Source: an uncultured Caryophanales bacterium (GTDB lineage Bacteria; Bacillota_I; Bacilli_A; RF39; UBA660). Taken from it: a stretch of DNA of 64,000 nucleotides. Shown here one piece after another: positions 10,089-18,741 of this stretch. The position numbers and the translations under genes are program-made. How positions within the stretch are numbered: the first letter of the stretch is position 1; the number at the start of each line of letters is the position of its first letter. Under the pieces are notes generated by a model. The model did no database searches and was not told the origin of the DNA. It was given only the letters and a program-made list of their open reading frames with translations. Location: assembly GCA_946628005.1 (NCBI GenBank), contig CAMOWA010000001.1, positions 62,001 to 126,000 of the forward strand, read 5' to 3'.

Positions 10089-10835
10089 TTAGTATGTACA
10101 TACGTAAAAAATAAATATTAAAAAGATTATAAATAAGATTGTAAATATTATAAATAATAATTTTACTATTAGATTTAACCAATCAAAATTCTCTTTATTT
10201 TCTTCTTTTAATGAACCTATTTCTTTTATATCTTTCTTTTTAGGGAAGGAGACTTTATTAGAATTATCTTTTTTAGTTATTTTTTCTATCTTTTTTAATT
10301 TTTCTTTGGTACTTTTTGGAACAGCTATTGTTTTTGTATTAAAATAGTGTGATGAGTTTTCAAAGATATTTGAAATAACTTTGTCGCTTTCTTCGTTTTG
10401 ATCAATATCTTTTATTACATCGGCTACCTTATCTTCTAATGATTTTTCTTCTTTTTCTATTTCTTTTTTCTCTTCTGTCTTTTTTCTTGTTGAATTTTTT
10501 AATTTAGTTTTATTTTCTTTTGTAATATTTATTTTTCTCTTTACTGTGCCTTTTTTCTTTGTTTCTTTAGATACTTTTCTTTCTGGTACTATTACCTCTT
10601 CTTTTTTCTTTGTGGTCGTTTTTTTCTTTCTTTCTTCTGCAACAATTGCTTCCTTTTTTGGGGTTGATTTTTTCTTTTTTGTTGGCATTGTAGAAGCTTG
10701 TTTTAGTTTTTCTACTTCTGCTTTTTTTAATATTGTTGTATTATCTAATTCTTTTTTTTCTTTTAATAGTTTGTCCAATTGTTTATTAATTTTTTTTACT
10801 GCATTTCTAGAAGTTTTTTTAGTCATATTACTCAC
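10089..10835 (-). CDS. Lys/Glu-rich tail-anchored membrane protein
   Basis: Not recognised. 248 residues, extremely rich in Lys, Glu and Thr with repeated KKK/TKKK tracts, predicted disordered or coiled. One C-terminal membrane segment (FDWLNLIVKLLFIIFTILF onward) ends within a few residues of the C-terminus, which is the layout of a tail-anchored protein with a cytoplasmic, strongly basic N-terminal domain. The charge could suit binding to nucleic acid or to the membrane surface. It follows the WG-repeat-like membrane protein, but each gene has its own terminator. Confidence 0.65.
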   Translation of the reverse strand: MSNMTKKTSRNAVKKINKQLDKLLKEKKELDNTTILKKAEVEKLKQASTMPTKKKKSTPKKEAIVAEERKKKTTTKKKEEVIVPERKVSKETKKKGTVKRKINITKENKTKLKNSTRKKTEEKKEIEKEEKSLEDKVADVIKDIDQNEESDKVISNIFENSSHYFNTKTIAVPKSTKEKLKKIEKITKKDNSNKVSFPKKKDIKEIGSLKEENKENFDWLNLIVKLLFIIFTILFIIFLIFIFYVCTY

Positions 10836-10888
10836 CCCTTATATGCGTTTTTATTATATCAAAAAAATTAAAATTATCAAGCTATTTA

Positions 10889-10914
10889 ATAAAGAAAAAG
10901 AGAAATTCTCTTTT
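10889..10914 (-). terminator. intrinsic terminator
   Basis: AAAAGAGAA / TTCTCTTTT hairpin with T-rich flank on the minus strand, immediately after the 694-residue membrane protein gene. Confidence 0.8.
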
Positions 10915-10918
10915 CTTC

Positions 10919-13003
10919 TTAATAAATGGTTCCTCCCCATTCTACTGCTGTGAAGCCTTTTCTTTTAAATCTTGTTAATTTTTCTTCTTTTATATTTACT
11001 TTTTCTTTTACTTTTTTCACATGGATAACTACTCTTAGTAGGGAGTCTGGTTTAGGAGTAATATTTATTTTATTTACTTTTTCCCTTTCTTCCGTTAGTT
11101 CAAAATAAATTAAGTTTTTTTCATTTTTTTCTATTATAGGTAACCAATACATAATAAATTCATTTTTTTCTTTTTTGTTAAGTCCAATAATATCTAATTT
11201 TTCTTCTAAAAATTCAATTGCTTCATCTTTTTCAACATAGAATCCTTCTTTAAAATCTGTTTGATGTACTTGTTTTTCATCCCAGTAAAGCCCATAATAG
11301 TATTTTCCATCTTTATCATATAAATCTCCATTTTTATAGGCTTTTACATTCCATTCTCCAAGGAATTTAGGATAAGTTGTTTCTAAATATTCTGGATGGG
11401 AAAATGTTACTTTTACATTTGTGGTTTTTTGAGGGTATAAATATAGTATTGGTTTTGCTATACCACCACATGGACTTGATTTTATCTCGCCTTTATTATT
11501 GGATGAGTTGTAAATAACTTCTATGCATTCTATTTCAGTATTACCTTCTCTAATTTCTGATTTAGTAAATTGGAATAAAGCTCCATCATTATAAGATAAT
11601 CCATAATTAATTTTTCCTAAATCTACTTCTTTGTAATTATATAATTCCTTTCCTTTTATAGATATTAGTTTTAGTTCCGTATTATCTTGCACTAGTATAT
11701 ATTTACCATCTACTGCCCAATATATTTTATCATATTTATCTTTTAATAATTCCTGTCCATAATGATCAAATATATGTCCATCTCCAAATTCATCAATTGT
11801 CCATAAATATTTGCCACTTTGTAACATAGTTTTATACTCTAATGGTAAAAGTTCTTTATTTTCTTTATAATTTAATATTCCATAATTTGCTTTAGAATAG
11901 TCGTAATTATGGTTTTCAACTGCTATAACGCCATCTTCTAGTGCATTAATACTCGTTACTGGTCCACTTGTTCCCATATATAATCTTGGTGATATGTTAT
12001 CATATTTATGTGATACTACTCTTTCATTTGTCTTGATATTATAAATTCCCCATTTATCATTAACTTGAATTGCTATAAAAGTTGAATCATACTTATCATC
12101 ATATTGTATTGGTAAAATTGCTTGATAATTTAATCCATCTAAGATTTTTTCTTTAGTCTTGAAATTAATCATATGAGCAAGATATTCATTATCATAATAT
12201 AATACAAAGGGAGAATCTTTTTCACTTAACAAAGTTAAGTTTTGATAAGCTCCTTCTATATTAAAGCCATAAGTTTCATAGTCATCTTTTTTAGATGGTT
12301 CCTTTAATGTAGCTTTTCCAGTTTCTTTTGATACATATACTTTTATATCATCTTCTTTTATTATTGGTGTTTCTTTTTTTTCTTGTTTTTTTCCATAAGA
12401 ATAACTTGTTTTTTTATTATCAATTTGACATTTATTTAAGTAAATATTTCCATCATCATATATTTCATGTTCTTTGCACTCTACTTTATATTTATAATCA
12501 ATCAATTTTACTGCATCTTCAAATTCTAATAATACGTTTTGTTTATCATAGTATACGGCAATTATTCCTTTTAAAGCATCTCCATAGCCATTAATTATTT
12601 TTTCTTGTCTTTCTTTTGTTAGTTCTTTTGTTTTATTTTTTGTTTTTGTTGTTTTATTATTAGTTATTGTACATAAAATTATTATTAAGATAATTAATAA
12701 TATAATCACAAGTATTATTATTTTTTTCTTATTATTTTTCTTTTCTATTTTTTTTCCTTCTTTATTAGAATCCGTTTCCTGTTTTTCTATTATTTTTGTA
12801 TCATCTTTTTGCTCTTTTGTATCCGTTTTATTTATAGTTAAATCATCTTTGGGACTTTCTATATCATCAATACTATCTATTTTTTTTGTTTCATTTTCTT
12901 TCTCTTCTTCTTTTTCTTCAGTTTCTTCTTCTAATTCTATATTTCTTATGCTTTCTATTTGCTCATCAATTTTTTCTATAGGACTTTTTTCATTGTCGGT
13001 CAC
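10919..13003 (-). CDS. membrane-anchored protein with WG-type repeats
   Basis: 694 residues. An acidic/Lys-rich cytoplasmic N-terminus is followed by one Ile-rich membrane helix near residues 96-114. A long extracytoplasmic part has degenerate WG-type beta repeats (e.g. NDKWGIYNIKTNERVVSHKY, NYGILNYKENKELLPLEYK). The C-terminal ~190 residues form a conserved module starting AKPILYLYPQKTTNVKV and ending RKGFTAVEWGGTIY. I recognise this module from other Firmicute lipoprotein-like proteins, but it has no function known to me. Probably a surface or wall-facing binding protein. Confidence 0.75.
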   Translation of the reverse strand: MTDNEKSPIEKIDEQIESIRNIELEEETEEKEEEKENETKKIDSIDDIESPKDDLTINKTDTKEQKDDTKIIEKQETDSNKEGKKIEKKNNKKKIIILVIILLIILIIILCTITNNKTTKTKNKTKELTKERQEKIINGYGDALKGIIAVYYDKQNVLLEFEDAVKLIDYKYKVECKEHEIYDDGNIYLNKCQIDNKKTSYSYGKKQEKKETPIIKEDDIKVYVSKETGKATLKEPSKKDDYETYGFNIEGAYQNLTLLSEKDSPFVLYYDNEYLAHMINFKTKEKILDGLNYQAILPIQYDDKYDSTFIAIQVNDKWGIYNIKTNERVVSHKYDNISPRLYMGTSGPVTSINALEDGVIAVENHNYDYSKANYGILNYKENKELLPLEYKTMLQSGKYLWTIDEFGDGHIFDHYGQELLKDKYDKIYWAVDGKYILVQDNTELKLISIKGKELYNYKEVDLGKINYGLSYNDGALFQFTKSEIREGNTEIECIEVIYNSSNNKGEIKSSPCGGIAKPILYLYPQKTTNVKVTFSHPEYLETTYPKFLGEWNVKAYKNGDLYDKDGKYYYGLYWDEKQVHQTDFKEGFYVEKDEAIEFLEEKLDIIGLNKKEKNEFIMYWLPIIEKNEKNLIYFELTEEREKVNKINITPKPDSLLRVVIHVKKVKEKVNIKEEKLTRFKRKGFTAVEWGGTIY

Positions 13004-13103
13004 TTCTTATCACCTCTATTATGATAAGTATAGCAAAAAAAAGCCTTTTATTTCTATTTTTCTTTTTTATATTGATTTTATTTAACATATTTTTACATAT
13101 ATG

Positions 13104-13130
13104 AAAAAAAGAATATGTTTAAACATATTC
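13104..13130 (-). terminator. intrinsic terminator
   Basis: A 20-nt perfect palindrome (13111-13130) followed by T on the minus strand; terminates the broken gene at 13174-13613. Confidence 0.85.
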
Positions 13131-13173
13131 TATTACCTAAATCAAAATACAAAACTATAACTATTATAAATTA

Positions 13174-13613
13174 TTATCTTTTAGATTTTTTTTGGCAGGA
13201 ATTATCTTTTTCTGAGAACCCCATTAATTCAAATAGGATACCTTCATTAATAGGACACATTTGTAATAAAATTTCATAGTCAACATTGTCATTAAATTGT
13301 TTTTTTTCATAATTGTAAGTTCTTAAATTTATTTTTGATGTTGTATTAGAATCAGATTTATCGGCAATAATAAGAATATGTGAATCATCTTCTATTATAT
13401 AACCTATTACATTTCCAGGAACAAATTCTTGAGAATAAGTATCAAGTAAATGATATTTATGAGTTTCTTCTGAATAGAATAACAAATAAAAATGAGAAAC
13501 ACAATCAAAATCTAAAATATGCGAGTAGGAGGAGCAAAAGAGTTATCATCCCAATCTACACGAGCATATTTTGAATCTATATTAGGATCAAATAAATATT
13601 TAGTCAACGTCAT
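13174..13613 (-). pseudogene. frameshifted small gene of unknown function
   Basis: An ATG at 13613, with AGAGGTGA 5 bases upstream, opens a frame MTLTKYLFDPNID... that stops after 33 codons (…APPTRIF, then TAG). The reading continues in another frame as ILDFDCVSHFYLLFYSEETH and runs to the stop at 13174. One missing base near 13520 would rejoin the two parts into a protein of about 145 residues. A TATAAT box lies at 13649-13644, so the gene has a promoter, a start and a terminator but a broken frame. This could be true decay or an assembly error. The product is unrecognised. Confidence 0.7.
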
Positions 13614-13728
13614 AATAATCACCTCTTAATTACTTAGTTTGTTATTATAAAGATGCATATAAATAATCAAGCATAAATTTTCAAGCAAGAGCAATTTTAT
13701 AGAAATCAAGCAACATCTTAATATAAAA

Positions 13729-13747
13729 AAGATACTTGTTGTATCTT
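13729..13747 (-). terminator. intrinsic terminator after tsf
   Basis: AAGATAC / GTATCTT stem with a following T run on the minus strand, overlapping the tsf stop region; end of the ribosomal transcript. Confidence 0.85.
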
Positions 13748-13748
13748 C

Positions 13749-14657
13749 TTATTGTGCTGCATTAATTTGGGCAGCTACTTCTTCGGCAAAGTTTTCTTGT
13801 TTCTTTTCTATTCCTTCACCTACTTGGTAACGAACCATAGAAACAACTTCTCCGCCATTTTGTTTTACATATTTTTCAACTGTCATAGATGAGTCTTTAA
13901 TAAAATCTTGTTCTACTAAACAATTTTCTTTAAAGAATTTAGAAAGTTTACCTGTAGCCATTTTATCTAAAATTTCTTCTGACTTGCTGTTATTTTTTTC
14001 ATCATTTTTCATTTCTGCTTTGATCATTTCTTTTTCATGTTCAACAATATCTTCTGGTACTTGATCACGATTTACAGCAATTGGATTCATTGCAGCAGCT
14101 TGCATAGCAACATCTCTAGCAACGTCTCTAGCATTATCTGTATCACTTAATCCTTTTAAAGTAACAATAGCTGTTATTCTTCCACCCATATGAGAATAAA
14201 TTCCAAATGTTTCATCATCTGCTTTTGTTACTCTCATAAAACGTCTAAAACTAATTTTTTCTCCAATAGTTGCTGTTTCTTCAACAATTCTTTCATTTAC
14301 TGTTTTACCATCTTTTAATTTAACTTCATTGGCTTCTTCAGTGTTTGTACATTTTGCAAACAATAAAGCTTCTCTCAATTCTTTCACTAATCCCTGGAAT
14401 TTTTCATTTTTTGTAACGAAATCTGTTTCACAATTAACTTCGAAAATAATTGCTTCATTATCATTAGATGCTGCTTCTGTAATTCCTTCAGCAGCAATTC
14501 TTGATTCTTTTTTAGCTGCCTTAGCAATTCCTTTTTCTCTTAACCAATCAATTGCACTATCCATATTTCCTTCGCATGCTTCAAGAGCTCTTTTACAGTC
14601 CATCATTCCTGCACCAGTTTTTTCTCTTAATTCTTTTACATCACTTGCTTTAAGCAT
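13749..14657 (-). CDS. tsf: translation elongation factor Ts
   Basis: Nucleotide exchange factor for EF-Tu. 302 residues, full length. The N-terminal UBA-like domain has the classical VKELREKTGAGMMDCKRAL, followed by EVNCETDFVTKNEKFQ and the coiled/core segments. Last gene of a run infC-rpmI-rplT-rpsB-tsf. It follows rpsB by 64 bp containing a hairpin that may lower read-through. Confidence 0.98.
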   Translation of the reverse strand: MLKASDVKELREKTGAGMMDCKRALEACEGNMDSAIDWLREKGIAKAAKKESRIAAEGITEAASNDNEAIIFEVNCETDFVTKNEKFQGLVKELREALLFAKCTNTEEANEVKLKDGKTVNERIVEETATIGEKISFRRFMRVTKADDETFGIYSHMGGRITAIVTLKGLSDTDNARDVARDVAMQAAAMNPIAVNRDQVPEDIVEHEKEMIKAEMKNDEKNNSKSEEILDKMATGKLSKFFKENCLVEQDFIKDSSMTVEKYVKQNGGEVVSMVRYQVGEGIEKKQENFAEEVAAQINAAQ

Positions 14658-14684
14658 TTTTACTCCTCCATTTCATTTATTACA

Positions 14685-14714
14685 CAATAAAGGAAGTGAA
14701 TCATCGCTTCCTTG
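14685..14714 (-). promoter_or_regulatory. rpsB-tsf intergenic hairpin (attenuator-like)
   Basis: AAGGAAG...CTTCCTT stem on the minus strand followed by TTATTG. It resembles a weak terminator that could set the S2:EF-Ts ratio; the T run is short. Confidence 0.5.
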
Positions 14715-14721
14715 TAAGTTT

Positions 14722-15687
14722 CTATTTTGTTAAAGCTTCTATTATTTCTGCTTTTTTCATAGAAGAATATCCTTTTATCCCAGCTTCTTTTGCTTTTGCT
14801 TTTAAATCTGCTAAACTTAATTCTTCTAAGTTTGAGTCAGTTGGCTCTGCTTTTTCTTCTTTAACTTCTTCAACTTCTTTTTTTTCACTTACTTCAGAAA
14901 CTTTTTTGTTTTCTTTATTTTCTACTTTTTCATTACGACGATTTTCTTTTTCTTCTCTCTTTTCAGATTTATTACGATCTTCTTCAGTTACAAAGTCAAT
15001 AACTTCGTTTCCGTTTACTTCAGCGATTGCATTTGTAAGTACCCCAATAAGTAATTTTACTGAACGTACAGCATCATCATTTCCTGGAATTACATAATCT
15101 ACCATATCTGGATCACAATTTGTATCTACAATTCCAAATACAGGTATTCCTAAAATACGAGCTTCTTTAATTGCAATTTCTTCTTTACGTGGATCTACAA
15201 TTACTAATGCTTGAGGCATTTTTTTCATTTCACGAATTCCACGTAAATTTTTATTTAGTTTTTCATATTCTTTTCTTAGTCCAATTACTTCTTTTTTTGG
15301 TAAGGCATCAAATGTTCCATCTGATTCCATTGATTCGATTTCTTCCATTCTTCTAATTCTAGAACGAATTGTTTTGAAGTTTGTTAATGTTCCACCTAGC
15401 CATCTTTCATTTACAAAATACATGTTTGTACGATTTGCAGATTCTTCAGCAGCTTCTTGAGCTTGTTTTTTTGTACCTACAAATAATACTTTTCCTTCTT
15501 TTTGAGCAATTTCTTTCATTGCTTCATAAGCTTCTTCTAGTTTTTTTACTGTTTTTTGTAAATCGATGATGTAAATGTCATCACGAGTTGTAAAGATATA
15601 TTCCTTCATTTTAGGATTCCATCTTCTTTTTTGGTGTCCAAATTGTACACCTGCTTCTAATAAATAATTCATTGATACAACAGTCAT
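14722..15687 (-). CDS. rpsB: 30S ribosomal protein S2 with C-terminal SAP/Rho-N-like extension
   Basis: Small-subunit protein S2. Residues ~1-230 match the canonical fold ([62 protein letters not shown]). A ~55-residue Glu/Lys-rich linker follows, then a ~33-residue helix-extended-helix-like module ([25 protein letters not shown]). The total of 321 residues is about 70-80 longer than usual. The same terminal module occurs on L20 in this window. A structured leader lies upstream (15718-15773). Confidence 0.98.
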   Translation of the reverse strand: MTVVSMNYLLEAGVQFGHQKRRWNPKMKEYIFTTRDDIYIIDLQKTVKKLEEAYEAMKEIAQKEGKVLFVGTKKQAQEAAEESANRTNMYFVNERWLGGTLTNFKTIRSRIRRMEEIESMESDGTFDALPKKEVIGLRKEYEKLNKNLRGIREMKKMPQALVIVDPRKEEIAIKEARILGIPVFGIVDTNCDPDMVDYVIPGNDDAVRSVKLLIGVLTNAIAEVNGNEVIDFVTEEDRNKSEKREEKENRRNEKVENKENKKVSEVSEKKEVEEVKEEKAEPTDSNLEELSLADLKAKAKEAGIKGYSSMKKAEIIEALTK

Positions 15688-15717
15688 TTTATTTTCTCCT
15701 TTTTCGTTAATTTCTTC

Positions 15718-15773
15718 TATTAGTTTCTAAACTTTATCACCTTATAGGCACTAGACAAAGTAATCCACTAATA
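15718..15773 (-). promoter_or_regulatory. structured rpsB leader RNA (possible S2 autoregulatory site)
   Basis: The 92-nt gap between rplT and rpsB folds into a multi-tier hairpin on the minus strand. The outer stem is TATTAGT/ACTAATA, the middle stem is ACTTTGTC/GATAAAGT (one G-U), and the inner stem is GCC/GGT closed by TATAA. No T run follows, so it is not a terminator. The position fits a ribosomal protein leader controlling rpsB-tsf; binding by S2 is inference. Confidence 0.55.
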
Positions 15774-15779
15774 TGTTTT

Positions 15780-16382
15780 TTATTTATTTAATGCTTCTAT
15801 TATTTCAGCTTTCTTCATTCCAGTTACATCTATTTTTTTCTTTTTAGCTATTTCTTTTAATTCTGCAACTGTCATTTTTGAATAATCAGTAGTTTCTTTT
15901 TCTTCTTTTTCTTCTTTTTTTGTCTCTTTCTTAGTTTCTTTTACAGTCTTAGTTACTTTTTTAGGTTCTTTACTTACACCTACTGTAACTTCCTCATTTA
16001 CTTCTTTTGTCTCTGGTTTAATTTTTCCTGTCTTTCCATCTTTAGCGATTTTTACTAATTCTGAAAATGCCTTAGGATCATTTATTGCTATTTCAGATAA
16101 CATTTTACGATTGATTTCAACTCCAGCTTTTGTTAAACCTTCAATAAATCTTGAATATGAAATATCATTTTGTCTACATGCTGCATTAATTCTAGTAATC
16201 CATAATTTTCTAAAATCTCTTTTCTTTTGTTTTCTATCACGAAAAGCATATTGTCCTGAATGCATAAGTTGCTCTTTGGCAGTTTTATATAATCTATGTT
16301 TACTTCCAAAGTATCCTTTAGCTTGTTTTAAAACTTTTTTATGACGAGCTTTTGTAACTGCTCCATTTTTTACTCTTGCCAT
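15780..16382 (-). CDS. rplT: 50S ribosomal protein L20 with C-terminal SAP/Rho-N-like extension
   Basis: Large-subunit assembly protein. Residues 1-117 are canonical ([44 protein letters not shown]). About 83 extra residues follow: a Thr/Lys/Glu-rich linker, then a module reading [18 protein letters not shown] plus [11 protein letters not shown], close to the S2 tail. L20 is normally ~118 residues. Third gene of infC-rpmI-rplT. In other Firmicutes L20 represses this operon. Confidence 0.98.
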   Translation of the reverse strand: MARVKNGAVTKARHKKVLKQAKGYFGSKHRLYKTAKEQLMHSGQYAFRDRKQKKRDFRKLWITRINAACRQNDISYSRFIEGLTKAGVEINRKMLSEIAINDPKAFSELVKIAKDGKTGKIKPETKEVNEEVTVGVSKEPKKVTKTVKETKKETKKEEKEEKETTDYSKMTVAELKEIAKKKKIDVTGMKKAEIIEALNK

Positions 16383-16407
16383 TTTATTTGTCCTCCTTCT
16401 ATTATGA

Positions 16408-16593
16408 TTAGATTATGTTCTTTAATCTATTTTGATCTGCCTTGCTTAGGTTAGATCCCTTTCTGCATCCTCTATTAAAGCTTGCACTTTTAGAACCAGT
16501 GTTATGTCTACTTCCTGGTTTTCCAATAACATAATCATTTTTACGTTTTTTTACTGTTTTTGCTGTTCCTTTATGTGTTTTTAATTTTGGCAT
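16408..16593 (-). CDS. rpmI: 50S ribosomal protein L35
   Basis: 61 residues, normal length, with the basic [17 protein letters not shown] start and the [20 protein letters not shown] core. It lies 17 bp after infC and 25 bp before rplT in the classical infC-rpmI-rplT operon. Confidence 0.98.
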   Translation of the reverse strand: MPKLKTHKGTAKTVKKRKNDYVIGKPGSRHNTGSKSASFNRGCRKGSNLSKADQNRLKNII

Positions 16594-16610
16594 ATTTATT
16601 TCCTCCTATA

Positions 16611-17144
16611 TTAATTTTTGTCTTTTTTTGGAATTAATAACATAGTCATCACTCTTCCATCCAATTTAGGATTTTGTTCTATATCTGCATATTCTACTAC
16701 TCTATCGGCAAAACGTTCTAGAACTTCTTTACCTAACTCAGTATGAGCCATCTGACGTCCTTTGAATCGAATTGTTAGTTTAATTCTATCTCCTTTTTGA
16801 AGATACTTTGTTGCATTTCTTAACTTCGTCTCAAAGTCTCCTACATCAATAACAGGTGATAAACGATACTCTTTTAACTCTGAAGTATTTGCCTTTTGTT
16901 TTTTTAAGGCTTCCTTTGCTTTTTTTTGCTTTTCATAACGGAATTTATTATAATCCATTACTTTACAAACTGGTGGATTAGCATTTGGACTAATTAATAC
17001 TAAATCTAGTGCTGCATAAGTTGCTAAAGTTCTTGCATCTTGAATTGTTTTTACTCCAACTTGTTCACCATTTGGACCAATTACCAATACTTCAGGTACT
17101 TTTATTTGGTCATTAATCAACATGTTATTATTATTCTTTGCGAT
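16611..17144 (-). CDS. infC: translation initiation factor IF-3, with rare ATC start
   Basis: IF-3 blocks subunit joining and checks start-codon choice. The 177-residue product has the linker-joined two-domain form, with INDQIKVPEVLVIGPNGEQ, PPVCKVMDYNKFRYEKQKK and IKLTIRFKGRQMAHTELG. An in-frame ATG at 17159 overlaps the GGAGGTG Shine-Dalgarno site (17157-17151), so it cannot be the start. The first codon at proper spacing (6-7 bases) is ATC at 17144. infC starting at a rare AUU/AUC codon is known in other bacteria and lets IF-3 repress its own synthesis. The next ATG, seven codons on, has no ribosome site. Confidence 0.93.
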   Translation of the reverse strand: MAKNNNNMLINDQIKVPEVLVIGPNGEQVGVKTIQDARTLATYAALDLVLISPNANPPVCKVMDYNKFRYEKQKKAKEALKKQKANTSELKEYRLSPVIDVGDFETKLRNATKYLQKGDRIKLTIRFKGRQMAHTELGKEVLERFADRVVEYADIEQNPKLDGRVMTMLLIPKKDKN

Positions 17145-17280
17145 ACCTAACACCTCCATATAATAAGAAAAGCAGATATAAACATTTATATCCACCAAAA
17201 ACCTAAATAAATATATTTTATTCATTATTATCGGCTCTTTACCTATCACTTTTCGCAATCAGGTGGATATAAATCTCTTT
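17145..17280 (-). promoter_or_regulatory. infC-rpmI-rplT leader with alternative hairpins (L20-leader-like)
   Basis: On the minus strand ATTTATATCCACC (17274-17262) can pair perfectly with GGTGGATATAAAT (17196-17184), 13 bp over a ~65-nt loop. The second arm also overlaps a local perfect hairpin GATATAAA-TG-TTTATATC (17192-17175). The two structures exclude each other just before the infC ribosome site, as expected for a ribosomal protein-controlled leader. L20 as ligand is inferred from known Firmicute infC operons. Confidence 0.65.
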
Positions 17281-17419
17281 CCTTTTTTCTTTGACTAGTA
17301 ATATTTTATGCATTTAATATAGATTTGTCAACTATTTTTTATATATTTTAATAACTATTATAAAAATTCTTATTAAAAATCTAGAGACTTTTTTTCATTT
17401 TTATTGTAAACTTAATTAG

Positions 17420-17953
17420 GTGAATAAAATGGAGAAAAGAAAAACAAAAAAAGAAATTGTTCAAATGTTATTAAAAAATAATACGTTAGAGGCACAAGAT
17501 GAAGAAGAATTATTAGATTTATTAGTTGATCAACCTATTAGTATTGATGTTGACAAACAAGAGGAAGCTAAAATGACCCGTGGGGACAGAATAGCTGATA
17601 AAGTCAGTGAAATTGCTGGTTCTTGGGGCTTTATCTTAGGGTTCTCATTATTTTTATTATTTTGGGTTATATTAAATGCTGTTATTTTATCAAATGGAAA
17701 AGAACTTGATCCATATCCTTTCATTTTATTAAATCTTCTTTTATCTTGTATAGCTGCATTACAAGCTCCAATCATTATGATGAGTCAAAATAGACAAGCT
17801 GCTAAAGATAGTCTAAGAAACCAAAATGATTATCGAACTGATTTAAAGAGTGAATTAATATTAGAATCTTTGCATGATAAAATGGAACTAGTTTTAAAAA
17901 ATCAAAAGAAAATATTAAAATATTTTGAACAAGACTCTAATGAAAAAGAGTAA
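17420..17953 (+). CDS. DUF1003 family membrane protein
   Basis: 177 residues with the DUF1003 pattern. A short cytoplasmic N-terminus is followed by DRIADKVSEIAGSWGFI, two membrane helices (about 72-92 and 105-122), then the conserved IMMSQNRQAAKDSLRNQNDY and a helical tail (ESLHDKMELVLKNQ). The family is widespread and of unknown function. Monocistronic on the plus strand; its terminator overlaps the end of the convergent neighbour. Confidence 0.9.
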   Translation: MNKMEKRKTKKEIVQMLLKNNTLEAQDEEELLDLLVDQPISIDVDKQEEAKMTRGDRIADKVSEIAGSWGFILGFSLFLLFWVILNAVILSNGKELDPYPFILLNLLLSCIAALQAPIIMMSQNRQAAKDSLRNQNDYRTDLKSELILESLHDKMELVLKNQKKILKYFEQDSNEKE

Positions 17954-17983
17954 TTTTTTATCATTAATAACATTTGTTGATTT

Positions 17984-18025
17984 GAAGAGTAATTCATTTG
18001 TGAATGATTTTACTCTTCTTTTTTA
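17984..18025 (+). terminator. intrinsic terminator of the DUF1003 gene
   Basis: GAAGAGTAA / TTACTCTTC stem with a T6 run on the plus strand. It lies inside the 3' end of the convergent minus-strand gene. Confidence 0.85.
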
Positions 18026-18638
18026 TTACCTTATTACATAATTCATGGAATTTTGTTGCGAAGTATTCAAAACTCTCTATTTCATCTTCATCATAACCAT
18101 TAAAAAGATTATATATAGGGGCTATCATACTTGAAGATAAAGAAATAATCGTTTGATTAAATATTAATTCGTTTCTACTATTTTTCTTTAAGTCTAACTG
18201 TTTACAGTAATAATTATTCGAATTCTCTCTGTCACTAAAAAGTGAAAATATCGTATGGTAAACTAGTTTTACTAGAAAATCTAAATATTCTTCTCCTTCC
18301 ATATCGCCAAAAATTTCATCAAATTCTTTTTTACTTAGCAATTTTCCCTTTCTTTCTCTTTTTGTCTGTTCAATAAGTAATTTAAGGGCAACATTTTCCG
18401 TAATATGTACTTCTTTTAGGTTGTTATTGATTGCCTCTTCTCTTAATTGTTCCAAATCTACATGATAATCTAATAAGCTACTAGCAAATCTTAGCATTGA
18501 TTCTTCTGGATTTGAAAAAAAGCATGCTAAAGATCTACCGCCTGCATCTTCACTTTTATAAAATTTTTGAATAATATTGTAATTTTTTAATATTTTTCTA
18601 TTATATTCTATTCTATCATATTTCATATTTTCCTCCAC
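17994..18638 (-). CDS. hypothetical cytoplasmic protein
   Basis: Not recognised. 214 residues, mostly helical, no signal or membrane segment. The start MEENMKYDRIEYNRK follows a good ribosome site, GAGGAAA. Repeated helix pairs with an acidic middle (EFDEIFGDMEGEEYLDF) and a Lys-rich end (KVIKKKSKIIHK). It is convergent with the DUF1003 gene, whose terminator it contains. No neighbour hints at a role. Confidence 0.7.
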   Translation of the reverse strand: MEENMKYDRIEYNRKILKNYNIIQKFYKSEDAGGRSLACFFSNPEESMLRFASSLLDYHVDLEQLREEAINNNLKEVHITENVALKLLIEQTKRERKGKLLSKKEFDEIFGDMEGEEYLDFLVKLVYHTIFSLFSDRENSNNYYCKQLDLKKNSRNELIFNQTIISLSSSMIAPIYNLFNGYDEDEIESFEYFATKFHELCNKVIKKKSKIIHK

Positions 18639-18704
18639 AGTTGCTTTATAGTATAATGCTTTTTTTATTATTATTCAAGAATTAATAATACAATTCAAAT
18701 TATC

Positions 18705-18741
18705 ATAAAAAAAGATAATCTATTGTTATTCAAGATTATCT
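18705..18741 (-). terminator. intrinsic terminator after the YtxH-like gene
   Basis: AGATAATC / GATTATCT stem followed by T7 on the minus strand; it overlaps the last codons of the gene. Confidence 0.85.

Noticed and set aside
10546..10953. 135-codon plus-strand open frame
   Set aside because: It is the complement of the Lys/Glu-rich gene, giving a Phe/Ser-rich product with no ribosome site.
17159..17258. Longer IF-3 start within the leader (up to 38 extra codons)
   Set aside because: The extra part is AT-rich leader RNA that folds into hairpins, and its in-frame ATG overlaps the ribosome site.
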